In this document: piece by piece, positions 47,484 through 59,138 of the stretch | Layout of the letters: each line of letters opens with the position of its first letter | How positions within the stretch are numbered: position 1 is the stretch's first letter | Origin: Prototheca cutis | Lineage: Eukaryota > Chlorophyta > Trebouxiophyceae > Chlorellales > Chlorellaceae | Length of the DNA: 64,000 bases | Reading direction: 5' to 3' | NCBI GenBank assembly: GCA_002897115.2 | Contig: BCIH01000002.1 | Span: 2,139,762-2,203,761, forward strand | Made by a program: the position numbers and the translations under genes | The notes under the pieces: model-generated | Database searches by the model: none | Told to the model about the DNA's origin: nothing | Seen by the model: the letters and a program-made list of their open reading frames with translations, nothing else

Positions 47484-48968
47484 TTAGGCGATGCCCTGGA
47501 TGGGCTCCGAGGGCAGCTGCTCGGCAGCCACCTCCTCCAGCGACTTGCCGCCGTAGACATACTTGAAAACACCCGAAAAGTCGGTGGCCGGTCCCCCAGC
47601 GGCGGCCAGCTGAGCGTACAGTTCGAGGACCCTCGCCGTGAGGGGCAGCGGCGCGCCGCACTCGCCGGCAGAGTGCAACGCCAAGCCCAGATCCTTTTGC
47701 ATCAGCGCCGCCGCAAAGCCGTTTGTGTAGTCACGCGATGCAGGAACGCCCTCCATCACGCCCTATGGCGTTTGGAGAGGTGGTGGACGGGCTGGATGAA
47801 CCACGCGGGCTCCCTCGCCACTTGTTCCCTGTCCAAAAACACAGACCCACAGAGCGTACAAGCAAAGTTCTCACCCACCCCCTCAAAAAACTGCACCCAA
47901 AGCCACTCACAGGGACGGGGTTGTATGTATCGGAGGACCAGCAGCGCCCCGAGGAGCCGTTGAGCACCTGGCTCAGCGTGCGTGCATCGATGCCGAGGCG
48001 CTGACCCAGGGCCAGGCCCTCGGCAACTGCGGCCATGCTGATGCCCAGGACCAGGTTGTTGCACAGCTTGGCCGCCTGGCCAGCCCCCGCCCCGCCACAA
48101 TGCACCACCGCACGCCCCATGGCCTGCAGCAGGGGGCGCGCCGCGGCAGCCGCCGCGGGACTGCCCCCGACCATGAACGTCAGCGTCCCGGCCGCCGCGC
48201 CCCCCACGCCCCCCGACACCGGCGCATCCAGCACGACTGGTGCGTTGGCGGTGGCAGCAGCACTAGTGCCAGCTGCAGTGTCCCTGGCAGCAGCTACCGC
48301 CGGCACGTCGGGGTGCAGCGCGACCCGAGCAGCGGCATCGGCCAGGTCACGAGAAGTCATCGGGTCGACGGTGCTCGAGTCGACGAACAACGGGGTGCGC
48401 AGCGTGCGTGGCGCCACGCTCAGCATGCCCTGTGCCCCCAGGTAAGTCTCGCGCACCGCTCCAGGGTTGGGCAGCATCGTGATCACTGCGCCGATGCCTG
48501 CGCGGTCATTTTTCAGTTTTCGATATATTTTGTGCGCACGGGTGTGTGGGTGTTGGGGGCGCGGGGATGGGGTCCAGCATCCCGCTGCTGCTGCTCAGGA
48601 CACAAGGATCAAGACATCCCTCTGACCCCAGATCACCTCCCGGACAGTCGTTTGATCAACTGGACCATGCCATACATACCTGGGATGGTGGCCAGCTGGG
48701 CGGGGGTGCTGACGCTGGTGGCTCCTGCAGCCTCCAGAGCCGCCACTGCGGCAGTGGAGCGGTCACACACCACGACACGGTGCCCCGCCTTGAGCAGGTT
48801 CCGGGCCATGGCCCCCTGTAGAATGGAGCGTCGTCATTCCTTGTGAGCATCTTAGAAACAAGAAAGCAAGGATTGTCCACACACTGACGCAACGCCCTGG
48901 CCCAGCCCGTGCGGCCTCCAACGCACCCCCATGTTTCCGATGCCTATGAAACCCACGAGACTCGACAT
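47484..48968 (-). CDS. HIBADH: 3-hydroxyisobutyrate dehydrogenase
   Basis: Four exons (48927-48968, 48680-48815, 47911-48497, 47484-47762) give 347 residues. Start MSSLVGFIGIGNMG-GAMARNLLKAGH carries the NAD loop GxGxMG. Then ITMLPNPGAVRE, FVDSSTVDP, DAPVSGGVGGAAAGTLTFMVGG (the substrate-binding signature), the catalytic Lys in GAGQAAKLCNN, and a C-terminal VPASRDYTNGFAAALMQKDLGLAL. It oxidises 3-hydroxyisobutyrate to methylmalonate semialdehyde in valine breakdown, feeding the propionyl/methylmalonyl-CoA route served by MMAA in this window. No mitochondrial presequence is visible on this start. A loop inserted around PAVAARDTAAGTSAAATA is longer than in typical family members. Confidence 0.93.
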
Positions 48969-49298
48969 GGCCACCAAAATTCTCCGTTCACTGGGCCGAC
49001 CAGCCGCGATCAGTAATCCAGCAAAGCAAACTCAAAATGGAACAGTGTGCTTGATGCAGAAGAAATTACAGGGATGGAGCTCTGGAATGGATATGCAAAA
49101 ATGAGGCGAGAACGCCGCGGGCCACGTGGACTTCGCGGATCTTGTCCCGAGACGATTGTCGGAGCGAGGGCGAGGGCCTCGGGGCTCAGCACAGATCACA
49201 GCCCACACACCCGTTCCAGAATCAATCCGAATCTTTGCCCACATATTTTCTGACGCGACATCACAGAACGTGTCCATTTCCCGCTTTTGTGATTGCAG

Positions 49299-50038
49299 AG
49301 GGGTCTCCCTGGCCGAGAGAGTTTGCCGGCACCACCAACATTCCCGACCACTTGCGCAGCCTCCCTGAGATCATCCAGTCATGCAGGTACTGCACCATTG
49401 GGGCTTTTAGAGGACAAATTACGTTTGGCGCTTTGGGGTGGGTCCGTGGGAAGGGCTAGATCTGGGCGTCCTGGTGCGTGGCCCAAGTGTCGGAATGGCG
49501 CAGGCCGAACCCATGCTCCAAACCGCTCCGCAGCCCTTAAACCCCTACCTCGCAGTTCTCCCACAACACCCCTCGCAAGATCCGAACCCTGTTGACGCGG
49601 GGCAGGGTCCAGCGGTCGAAGCGGGAGGCTCCGCAGCAGGCCGGAACCAGCGAGGCCGACATGGGTGTGGTGATGTCCCCGACCGGGCGGGAGGCCATGG
49701 GCCCTTGGGCCGGTGCGTTTGAGGAGGCATCCTCCATGCCCCCCAGCCCAACGGTCTTCACCGACGGCTTTGGCATCGTTTTTGCAGACCTCGCAGGCTC
49801 CCCCGTGGCCTCCTTCACTGAGGCGCAGGCGCCCGTGGGCTCAGACACCAAGGACGTCATCGAGTTCGACGAGGGTGAGAGCCGCCGCGAGCGCCGCAGG
49901 GCGCGCAGGAGCGCCGGGGGCAAGATGCAGCAGGCACGAGGTCACGGGTGGCTGGACCTCAATGCTCCCCATGGCCATGCCGCTCCCCCGATGCGCAAGA
50001 CGAGGAACATCATGCAGCCCACCCGCGGTCAGACCTGA
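49299..50038 (+). CDS. Unknown protein with basic, possibly nuclear C-terminus
   Basis: Gene model incomplete. A short exon at 49299-49386 (GSPWPREFAGTTNIPDHLRS..., good AG/GT borders) and a large terminal exon from about 49558 to the TAA or TGA at 50036-50038. The terminal exon encodes TPRKIRTLLTRGRVQRSKRE, then FTDGFGIVFADLAGS, an acidic DVIEFDEGES and a strongly basic RRERRRARRS. The phases of the two exons do not match, so an exon or an alternative border between them was missed, and the start codon was not found (it should lie between 49000 and 49290, just beside the divergently transcribed HIBADH). No family was recognised. The charge pattern would fit an RNA-binding or nuclear protein. 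Confidence 0.42.
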
Positions 50039-50665
50039 GATGAAAGGAACTTGGGCGCGGAATGTACATGAAATGAAGTGTCTGCTTTAAGCGTCATGAG
50101 AATGTGTGAACCAAGAATTTTGCCCTATGTCACTGCCCATTGTCCGGCACGTCCCAACGAGAGACTCCTTCCTGCCTGTGCCACCTGTGAAAGAAAAGTT
50201 GTGCTTGTTGCTTTGATCATCCCTGACCCTGGATGTGCACCTGTTCCCCTTCCGCATGTATGATCCCAGGGAAGGCAGTGGGGCTCCCAGCTCTGTAACT
50301 GTCGCTCATGCCCGGCTGGGCAGCACGTGACACCCCGCGCTTCCCGCCTGCCTTTGTAACGATCCACGCCTGGTTGCTGCCCCTGGGCATGATTGGCTGT
50401 CGGCAGGCATACTACAGGTGTACATCAGGTGTGATTGTCGGCGCATACATCGCAAAAGAAGTTGGCCTGGCTCGGAAAGAGGGAGGCCGTCGAAAGAAGA
50501 GGTTGCTTGGCAGGAAGAGGGAATCACAATCAGAGATTTGGAAAGATAGAGAGGGAACTCAGTTTCCACCAGCACCAGGGTCTGACCTTGCGTGGACTTG
50601 GGTCATCGAGAGCAGCGGCCATGGAAGAATGCAATGGTGAACTGTGTACTAGTCAGAGTAAGTTT
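50039..50665. other. Convergent 3' intergenic region
   Basis: About 0.63 kb with no supportable gene. Confidence 0.4.
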
Positions 50666-51966
50666 TCAAAGCTGGACTGTTGAGCAGGAGTGGAAGTGTT
50701 CAGGGACAACGGTCCCAGGGTTCCAGCCGGCAGATTCCATGCACTCGGGGGCTGGGGAGGTTGGCTTCTGCACAGCCTGAGGGCCGGAGCAGCCACACGT
50801 GGAAATTGTCTCCAAGTCATGGAGGAGGTGGGGGGCTCTCCGAGGTGGGGGGCTCTCTGGAGGGGGTGGGGGGCTCTCCGGAGGCGGGGGGTTCTCTGGA
50901 GGGGGNGGGGGGCTGGGGCTTGGTGGGGGAGGCCTGGGTGGTGGGGGAGGCCTTGGTGGTGGCGGAGATGGTGGGGGACTGGGTGGCGGGGATGCGACCT
51001 GACAGTTTATGTCCACTTGAAGACTCCCAGAAATCAAGCCATAAACATTGTCGGTGTATGAAACCACGGCCATCAGGCCGCTGGGCAGGTCGCTGCAGTT
51101 GAGACTGGGGTACCATGTGAGAGGGTCTGGGTTCTTGAATTGCGAGTTTATCTGCTGGCCGATGACATTGTCTGGATCCGTCTGCAACGTGACAGTGTAA
51201 CGCTTGGGGGAAGGCGCAAAGTCAGTAACGACCTTGCACGTAGGTCGGGTCAGCGGGGTCATAGCTGTACAAGTCGCAGAGTCAACGGTCAGCTGGGGCG
51301 GTGGTGGAGGTGATGGGCTCGGAGGGGAGAGGGTGATGGGGGGGGGGGGGAGGGTGGATTAGGGGGTGGGGGTGGCATCTTCTTCTTGGGAGGCAGCGGT
51401 GGCATCTTCTTCTCGGGAGGAGGCGGCGGTGGCATCTTCTTGGGAGGTGGAGGGTGTGGCCGCGGCGGTGGCAGGGGAGCAACCAGATCGACAGTCTGCG
51501 GGCTTGATAGGTCTGTGCACTTCGTCACCTTTTTCGTGTTGTCGAGCTTGTTGCAGTGATTGTAGTTCCCCGTGTTCTTGGTTCCCCAGTTGTTGTTGCC
51601 CACATTCATGTCCCCTGCAGGACAGAAGGGCGTCGTGAGCCATCAGTTTCCCTCTTGAAAGGCAGGTGCGCGCGGCACGGCAACCGCAGCGATGGACACT
51701 GCCACGCACCGACATTGTCGTCGCCCTTGTTGCTCGATCCGTAGTTGTTCTTGCCGCTGTTGTTGGCACCAATGTTGTTATTTTCATCTGGTTCGCATCT
51801 CTGGGAGCTCGTGGTCTGCAGACATTCGATGCCAACCATGGCAGTGCAGGAGCCCTTGTTGCACAGCTCGCGCGTTGACAGGTTGATAGATTGGATGGGC
51901 TTGCCATAGTAGAGACTGGTCAGCGTGGTTGCTTTGAACGAGCCGATGCCGGCCAAGCCCTTGGCC
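50666..51966 (-). CDS. Proline-rich extracellular protein, pherophorin-like, frameshifted
   Basis: Two exons seen (51710-51966 and 50666-51614); the 5' end lies further upstream and was not found. Exon 1 encodes SINLSTRELCNKGSCTAMVG, cysteine pairs and then an Asn/Gly repeat (ENNNIGANNSGKNNYGSSNK) that continues in exon 2 (GNNNWGTKNTGNYN). A proline-rich spacer follows (PPPPKKMPPPPPPEKKM), then a second folded part (CKVVTDFAPSPKRYTVTL, LNCSDLPSGLMAVV) and another SPPPP run. Two cysteine-containing domains around Pro-rich rods are the layout of volvocine pherophorins and other hydroxyproline-rich glycoproteins of the algal wall. The frame breaks at a 13-base homopolymer near 51338-51350; one extra base there would restore it. 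An n near 50906 is also in a G-run. Confidence 0.62.
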
Positions 51967-53208
51967 CTGTCAAGTAGGGAGTTGGACGTGGCAAATGTGC
52001 GTTAAAAATCCGCCCCTTGAATGAACCATGAGGGCAAGGCAGACGGCAAGATGACGATCCAAAACCGGCCGCCAAGGACATGGCGAACTAAACAACCGTC
52101 CCCATTCATACTCGCAGAAGTCGCTCCCACTCCACAGGGACACCGTGCACAGGACACCTTTGTATCTACGCGAGATATTGGGCTTGAAAATGCATTCTCG
52201 ACGATATGCAAGGGCTGGAGCGAGTCGGTTGCGCCTTACGCATGCGACCGCCGCACCAAGGATACGGGGGTCTGCTCCACTGCAGCCCAACTCCGCCACC
52301 CTCGCACCTCACAGTCGGCAGGAAATAGAATCGTGACTCTCAAGCAGTATCCTGCAACCCAGAAGCTTGTATCAAGGTGGATAAGGGTGTCAGAGAACAA
52401 TTCGGCGCCCATACGTGCTCCCGAACCCTCCCACGCACAACTGTCTGAATTTCGGTCGCCAGGGCTAGTGCCACGAGAACATGGAGCCAACCCATCCTGC
52501 CAAATTGGCAAGATGCAGCGTCGAAAAGGAGGCTGGCATTGCCGCCGGCCGATATGGGAAAATGTCACCCTGTATCACAGGGGAAAGAAGCCGAGGAGGG
52601 TACCGGTCCTCCGACTTGCCGGCGTAGGGAATCAAGACGACACTCTTGTGTAATTCCGCTGATTTCTCTTGATGCGTAACAATGATCGACTTATTCGTGT
52701 GGAATTCGTGGGCAATATGTCGTATCATGACAGCAGAGGGATTTGCTCTCTTCCCCAAACTAGGGTTTTCATGATCTCTCGAGCCGGCTGGTACCGGCTT
52801 TTTGGGGCAACAGTGGCCTCGAATGGGAGACCGCAATTCATAGACACCGCCACAGCGCTCTCGTGCCCAGATCCCACGCGCCAAAATACATACAATGCTT
52901 TTACACAGTGTCATCATCAAGAGAGACGGAGTCGAGTGCTTTGGAGCCTTTGCGATGACCCTCGGGCAGGACAGCCAATTGGTCTTTGTCCGGGACAAGT
53001 CCACAATGTGACGCCCCACAGCTGTGAATCTGTTGCTTGATGGACGACACTCAGCAAATGAAGAGCAATACGCGAATGTTCCAATTCGAGTCGGCTCAGT
53101 TCTGCATTGTTCGGCCATGGAGAATTCTTGGCTCGGGAAAATCGCGGCTCGCCGTTTGTTGCCTCCGGACTCCGTTGTGGCTTTTTTTGGGGGGGGCCCG
53201 CCAAGATC
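51967..53208. other. Unassigned 1.2 kb; probable 5' exons of the wall protein
   Basis: Contains long open frames on both strands (for example 52021-52653 plus) with no recognisable domain and mixed composition. It probably includes the missing first exon(s) and promoter of the proline-rich gene. Confidence 0.35.
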
Positions 53209-53804
53209 TACCATGCAGGGCAAAAACAATGTACCCAGCTCAGCCAGCAACAGCGTCACATCACCCCGGGGGTTGCTGGGCATCACTGATGGCTGTGAAT
53301 TCTCACCCCCCACAGGGCAATAGGAAGGTGGACCACCTCAATGATGGACCACCTCCTTTCCCTTTCCGGGCGAAGGGAAGGAGCCCTGGGGGTTCCCACC
53401 CCCAGTTGGAAAGACTGTAACCCCCCATGATAGATGGATGCATGTTCATCAGCACCGTGCTCTTGGGCGCTGGAAGCACTTTGGTCGCTCGCCGGTCTTC
53501 CGCAGGGGTACTGCACGATGTGCCTCATGTTCAGACACGCCATCAAGTCTCTGTTCTAGAGACGATGCTCGCCTTTCGGGGGTGACACTCCTCGTTGGTG
53601 CAGCACCAGCTGATGACACAGCACCGTGGGTGTCTGCTCCCTACACGACCTGTCCTGCTGCCAAGAAGGAGCCCAACCCATTCTCTGAGCGATGCAGCCG
53701 CGGAATGCGGTCCAACAGGCATTTTGTTTGGAAGACATGCCCTTGCTGTGCAGGTGAGAGTCGACAAATCTCGAGAAGGTTTCATCATTTTGCCCTGCAC
53801 GGTA
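53209..53804 (-). mobile_element. 0.6 kb terminal-inverted-repeat element, copy 2
   Basis: Same element as 11557-12157 in opposite orientation, 596 bases. It opens TACCATGCAGGGCAAAA and closes with the reverse complement carrying one mismatch (CACGGTA for CATGGTA). Internal similarity runs the full length with scattered substitutions and small indels. Flanks (ends AGATC left, CATAT right) show no target duplication. It lies between the wall-protein gene and METTL18. Confidence 0.78.
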
Positions 53805-53916
53805 CATATGCCATCCCCCCCCTCGCCAATGCTGCAACCCCTCGCAGGTTTCCCGACAGCATCACATGCAGTATGAGCGTTTTATTGCATCTCCTGCAGA
53901 ACACGCAGTCCCTCGC

Positions 53917-55581
53917 TCAACTCGCAAGCTTACGCAGCATGATGACCTCACGTTGAAGCGAGACGTCATTGCCCTCTACGGCAAAAGTTTGAACCCCGAA
54001 ACAACCCTGCGCCTCCACTTGCTGCTTGAACGCTGTCGTGCTGCCTCCAACTCCGAAATAATATGTTTTGGCTGCAACCAACGCGAGGCCACCAGGTTTG
54101 AGCGCCTGCAGAGGCATGCCAGCTGATTCTGCTTGGGTAGGCCATCATGGCATGTCTATTGTGTCCTTGACCCGTGGCAATGCACAGCATAGGGGAACCT
54201 GGTACGACACGTGCATGCATGCATGGAGTCTGCATCACGCATGACCAGCAGACCCAGCTCCTCGCTCCCCCGGGCTGCACGCACCGTCTTGATGCACGCA
54301 AGGAGGCTGGGCATGCTCTCTAGGCTGTAAATTGTTTCTGACGTCAGGACCAGGTCGTACTTTCCACTAAGACCCTCCCGCTCCAGCAGCCCTGCCAGTG
54401 CCCCCCACGAGCCGGAGAAGCAGCGGCAAGCAGGTGCCACGCCCGGGCTGCACTCACCCCGCGTCTGCCAGGCAGACCAGTTGGCCAGGATATTCGGGAC
54501 AAGCAGCTCCTTCAACACCTCCACATTATAGTCCTGCAGGAAACTATTGGCAGCTTGCGGTGGAAAATATGTGGCAAGGCAAGTCTCTCACACATAAACC
54601 ATGAACGGCAATCAACCGCCGCCGCAAATACCGCCCAGAAACGTAAAAAACGCTCCATCACCCCGTCCCGGGGTCAATACTCGCCTGAAAGTCGACGTGC
54701 GCGCCCTGACTCAGCGCCACGAGCCCGGGAATGCCATGCCCACATCCGAGCTCGAGGGCTCGTTTGCCCTTCAGAGCCGTTCTCGAGTCCCACCGCTCCT
54801 GGTCCAGGCCTGCCTCTGGTGTCGCCATGAATCTGGCCAGGTCGGCGGCCCCCTCCCACAGCTTGAAGCCCCCTGCTCCATAATGGATTGCAGTTGGGTG
54901 GAGACTGCATTCGCCGGTGTCAAAGTGTGCTCGCTTCACCGGCCGCCTGGGAACCGCGTCAGCCTTCGACCTTGGCGATCACCCATGAGCGTTGGCCCAT
55001 GAGTAGCTACCTGAAAACAGCTGTCTCACAATCACATAATCCCCCCCGCCCTCAAACTAGCCGACCACCGCCGCCTCGCCTTCGTATTTTCCTGGAACCA
55101 AGTCGGAACCACTACATGTGGTGTCCTGCATCAGTTTCTCAGCCGCATCCTCCTCGACCGCGCACTGCACAATAGAGAGGGCCATTCATTAAGCAATCTG
55201 GGTCAGGCAGGCAGTGATGGTTCTTGACCGTGGCAGCTGGTAGGGTGGCCAGACCCATCTCATCCCCACAATGATCCCTGGTCATCACCTTGAGCAATGA
55301 CAGGCGATGGTCTATAGGCAGTAACCTAAAGTCGTGCCGTGTTGATGCCTGCAAAGAATGCTGATTGGGTCAATCTCAACAATGGGCCGCAGCTGCATGT
55401 CGCGCTGTCCCACCCTTCCACCAAAACGGGCGTTGGTCGTACATCCCTCCTCCAGTCGCCCCACCTCCTCGATGGAAACCTCATCGGCAGGTGCATTGTA
55501 TATACTGTTGGAAACCGATACAGCGGCATCCTGGGGGCCTTGAGAGTCTTGCTGGACTGTGGCAAAGTTGAACTTGAACAT
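53917..55581 (-). CDS. METTL18: Histidine protein methyltransferase METTL18/HPM1
   Basis: Six exons (55414-55581, 55289-55348, 55080-55164, 54685-54872, 54285-54533, 53917-54105) give 312 residues with every phase consistent. N-terminus MFKFNFATVQQD matches the METTL18 opening (FxFNF). Then SDLVPGKYEG-GFKLWEGAADL, the SAM loop ALELGCGHGIPGLVAL, DYNVEVLKELLVPNILANW, the F-S-G-S-W strand, YDLVLTSETIY and AAKTYYFGVGGST. The YEG|GFKLWEG junction is restored only by splicing exon 3 to exon 4. The enzyme methylates a histidine of ribosomal protein uL3 and affects translation speed. Introns 3 and 4 both have GC donors (GAAG|GCGAGG, CAG|GCGAGT). Confidence 0.9.
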
Positions 55582-56045
55582 GATTGGGGATCCGCTGCCC
55601 TCCACCGGGTCCAAGACCCACACTCTATGCTCCAGCAACGGACGATGACTGAAAAATAGTATTCCAGTATATGGAAATGAATTCTGAGACGCATAAATCA
55701 CGGACCATGCCAGCCCTTGTGCGATTTCTCGCGACTGCATGCCATATGCGAGCGAGGCGCCTATCCCCTCCAGGTGTCCTCGACTCCTCTGTTGACATCC
55801 GCACTACCCATGCGGGATGGCGCAGGAGCATGTCCAGCGAACTGCGCATATCCCATCACTTGCAGCTTTTTTTAAAAAAAAGAATAGATGTGCATGATTT
55901 CAATGCGTCCATCGTGCGAATGAGGGCTGACTGGCAGCCGTCCGCGGCAGGCCAGGATCACTTCTGGCCATCCCTCGGGTGCCGTCTCTGATGTTGTGCT
56001 GCAGAGGCGTGATGATGTAGCCGGTTTACGTCAGAGCGCTGCATC
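55582..56045. promoter_or_regulatory. Divergent promoter region, METTL18 / RAD9
   Basis: About 0.46 kb between two start codons facing apart. No element identified. Confidence 0.4.
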
Positions 56046-57601
56046 ATGGCGGGAATCCTTCGGCTGTCGTTGGTGGATCAGCAGCTCAAGCACTTCAAGT
56101 TGGGCTTGCAAGCTCTGGCCAAAATTGGGACGGAGCTGCTGGTGGAGGCCCTGCCCAACCGCGTAAGTGGGTGGTGATCCGTCTTTGCAGGGCGTTGTTA
56201 CCGGGTTCGTGTCATGACATGACGGATGCGCGGATTTCGGTGGTCCACGGGCCGCTCTGGCATTGAGAAACCGATCCCATTGCTGTGTTCCCTGTCCCGC
56301 AGCTGGTCTTGCGCTGCATCAATGCCACCCAGTCGGCCTACCTCTCCCTGACGTTCCACGCCCGGTACTTTGAGACATATAACGTGTTCAACCAGGATGT
56401 CGTTCAAGCTGGCGTGCTCATGAAGGTTCGCGGCGTTGCGTTGTGCTCGGGGAGGGAGAGAGGGGGCGTGATTTTGGGTGGGGGCCTGCTGCACAACCCA
56501 ATTTCCCGGAAAGGACCTGCATTGCCGACCGCGTTTGGCCCCCACCATCCATCCAACCCTTGCCCACCTTGCAGCAATTCCTGGCTGTCCTGCGGACGCA
56601 GCGCATGAGCCGCTTGAACCTGGACCTGGGCTCGGAGCCTGACTGGCTCGAGGCAGTGGCATTCTGCGACAGCGGTGCGTAGGCATGGAGTGCTGTGTGG
56701 GAGCGCGGGATACTCAGGGTGCCAACGTGCCCAGAACAGCTCTGTGAGCCAAGGCGGAACACGAGGATACATGTCCCGCCCTCCTGGAAAAGCCGCGTCC
56801 AAGCCACCAGCGCTGCAGGTCTTCGGAAGACGTATCGCATGCGGACAACAGAGGCGGACATCCTGCAGGCCACGGTGGACCGGGAGTCCTTTCCCATCCG
56901 TCTCACGGCAGAAGCCCAGGCCTTGAACAGGTCAGACCGACTGCAGTGGCACTCGTGTGCTTTTTTGTGTCTGGATGGTGGGAAGGAGAGGGTTTTGCAC
57001 AGATGTCACCTGTTGGGAGTTCCATGCATACTGGCATGGCAGTCAAGGAGGGTGCGCCGCTGGTGCCGACTGAACCACAAACGCGAGAGCGGGCCGCCCC
57101 CCCCCCCCCCCCCCACCCCTCGCCCCCAAACATGCACAGGCTGCTCCTGAATTTCCAGGGTGACCTGGAGGAGATGACCCTGGTGGCATTCCCCCCAACA
57201 GCAACAGACCTCAGCGGTGCCGTGCAGTTGCACAGCCACTGCGACCCCAGCAGAGGTGAGCGGTGATTTTGTTGCAGGGGCGCTGTGTGTTTGTGAGCTG
57301 GGGGTTGTCGGTGAGAGGCGACTTGAAGGAATTCCGAGACCCGTCCCCACTCCTGCCGGCGCTTTCTACTACGGACAAACGGCGAGGGCTCTGTTCTCTC
57401 CCCTCAATGCCCGAATCTCACTGTCGCAGTGGTGGGGAGCCAATCCCTGCTCGTGACCAAGCTGGCTGTGGATGCCCGCCGTTCCTTCCTGAATTACCAG
57501 CATGCCTCCGGTGTGTGGTGTGCATAGTGGTGGTAGCAGTTGCACTTTTTTTGTGAGTTTGGGGGTGGTGGAGGTGGATGTGTATATGTGTGTGTGTGGG
57601 T

Positions 57602-57676
<75 letters not shown>

Positions 57677-58537
57677 CGAGGCAGGTGTGATTATGGTCCA
57701 AGGGGTCGGATGACGGCAGAGCTGAAAATATTTTCCGGTCCCCCTGCGTGCCCCCCCCCCCCCAAAACACACCCACACCCACACGAGCACAAAAAAGAAA
57801 GCAAAAACTGCCCTGCAGATGGCATGCGCTCGGTGACGTTTAATGTGAAGGACTTTCGGGCAGTGCTGGTGCTGTGTGAGCAACTGGGCCGGCCGCTGAC
57901 GCTGCGGCTGGAGGGTCCCGGGCTGCCCCTGCTGGTGGAGCCCGCTTTCGGTGAAGGCGAGCAGCTCCTGGAGGCACAGCTGGTTTTGGCCACACTGGTG
58001 GAAGCAGCCGTGCCTGAGCCCTTGCCCCCCATGGGCCAGCCGGTCGGCCCCGAAGCGGGGCGCTTTTATGCAGGCGAGGCCGCACGTGCAGTGCCGGCGC
58101 CGGCGAGCGGCGTTCATCCGGCGGAGCGGCCGAGCAGGGCAGAATGGGACGATGCAGGCCTCGGGGGTGCAAACCTGGCCGGGTACGAGTGGGTGTTGAG
58201 CCTGTGGTGTGCCTCATTTGGCGTGTGGACTGATGAGCGAGGCAAAATGTGGGCAGGGGCAGGAGGCACATCAGGGCACACTGCCTGGATCCACTGGATC
58301 ACTGCCTGGTGACACCCTTCCTTGCACTGCTGCAAAGAAAATGGGAAGGTGCGATGTGCCTCAGCCGCTCAGCAGCGTGCCTTGAGCCGTCCGTGCAGGC
58401 GGGATCCCGACAGAGATGTTGCGCTGGCTGGCCGGGAGGGAGAGGAGGAGCAGGAAGTAGGCGGCAGCCAGCCCCTGGATGCTGAGGAAGGGGCCCTGCC
58501 GGGCATGATGACCACCATGCCAGGGGAGATGTGGTGA
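56046..58537 (+). CDS. RAD9: RAD9, 9-1-1 checkpoint clamp subunit
   Basis: Eight exons (56046-56162, 56303-56425, 56575-56674, 56819-56930, 57140-57255, 57430-57510, 57819-58182, 58399-58537) give 383 residues; all phases agree. It opens MAGILRLSLVDQQLKHFKLG and shows the PCNA-like fold: LRCINATQSAYLSLTFHARY and FFETYN-like, LRTQRMSRLNLDL, SFLNYQ, VKDFRAVLVLCEQLGRPLTL and the hallmark GLPLLVEPAF at the end of the second half. A short acidic tail (REGEEEQEVGGS) replaces the long phosphorylated tail of animal RAD9. RAD9 with HUS1 and RAD1 forms the sliding clamp that activates ATR at damaged DNA. Intron 6 contains a 74-base near-pure G-run. Confidence 0.9.
57602..57675 (+). repeat. Near-pure G74 tract in RAD9 intron 6
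   Basis: Seventy-four bases of G on the sense strand with a single T at about 57632, preceded by a GT-rich stretch. Length likely imprecise. Confidence 0.9.
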
Positions 58538-58794
58538 AGGGCGCAGCGGTCCTGAGGCAGCATGCTGCAGGGTGTTCGATGCCTTGGTGACGTGGGCCTT
58601 GTCCGACAAGCGACATTTTACTGGTAATATTACCCAAAGGCATCATTTACAAACAATGTACTCGTGAGATTCTTGCTGAAAAGGCGTGTCCGGAATGGTT
58701 AGGAACAGTGGCCATGGCTCCCAGCCGGCCGGCCAGCAACAAAACGATACAGCTGGCAATGCGGAGCCCCGCGCTGGAAAACAAAGCGTTCAGC

Positions 58795-59138
58795 GGGGTG
58801 GGGTACGATTCCAGACAAACTGGGGCGCACCCCACAAGAGATCCGCGAGGGTTACCCAGAAACAAACTGGCCTCACAGCACGCGTTCAATGGTACTGTTC
58901 CGCGGTGCAGGGCCTGCAGCAATCTTGGTGATCATATCATATCAGGTGGAGCGCCTGGGAGGGGGACATGCAAGGGGGGCGAGCTCGGTTTTGCGATCAA
59001 AAGGCGGCGGTCCTTTGCCGGTCAGGACCAGTCTCTCCCCCAGGTGGCGAATGTTCCATGCCATGTTGACGTCGCGGTTCCACACCACGCCACAACTGTG
59101 GCATTTGATGATGGCGTACTTGTTCCGGGCGGTGCTGC
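58795..59138 (-). pseudogene. Truncated Fanzor relic with conserved right end
   Basis: About 344 bases aligning closely with 62102-62446. On the minus strand it encodes NKYAIIKCHSCGVVWNRDVN followed by MAWNIRHLGERLV, then a stop at 58942. That is the second zinc-finger Cys pair and the RuvC-III Asp of a TnpB/Fanzor nuclease, with the upstream first Cys pair, RuvC-I and RuvC-II absent. Downstream of the coding end, about 90 bases of non-coding sequence including the hairpin at 58798-58835 are also conserved. Sequence beyond both ends is unrelated to the larger copy. It is a 3'-end-only derivative, either a dead fragment or a non-autonomous element that kept its guide-RNA end. Confidence 0.8.

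Noticed and set aside
52021..52653. 210-codon plus-strand frame
   Set aside because: No domain, no signal, and it runs antisense to the probable 5' part of the wall-protein gene.
52465..53313. 282-codon minus-strand frame
   Set aside because: Its first part is the inverted-repeat element and the rest has no domain or consistent composition.
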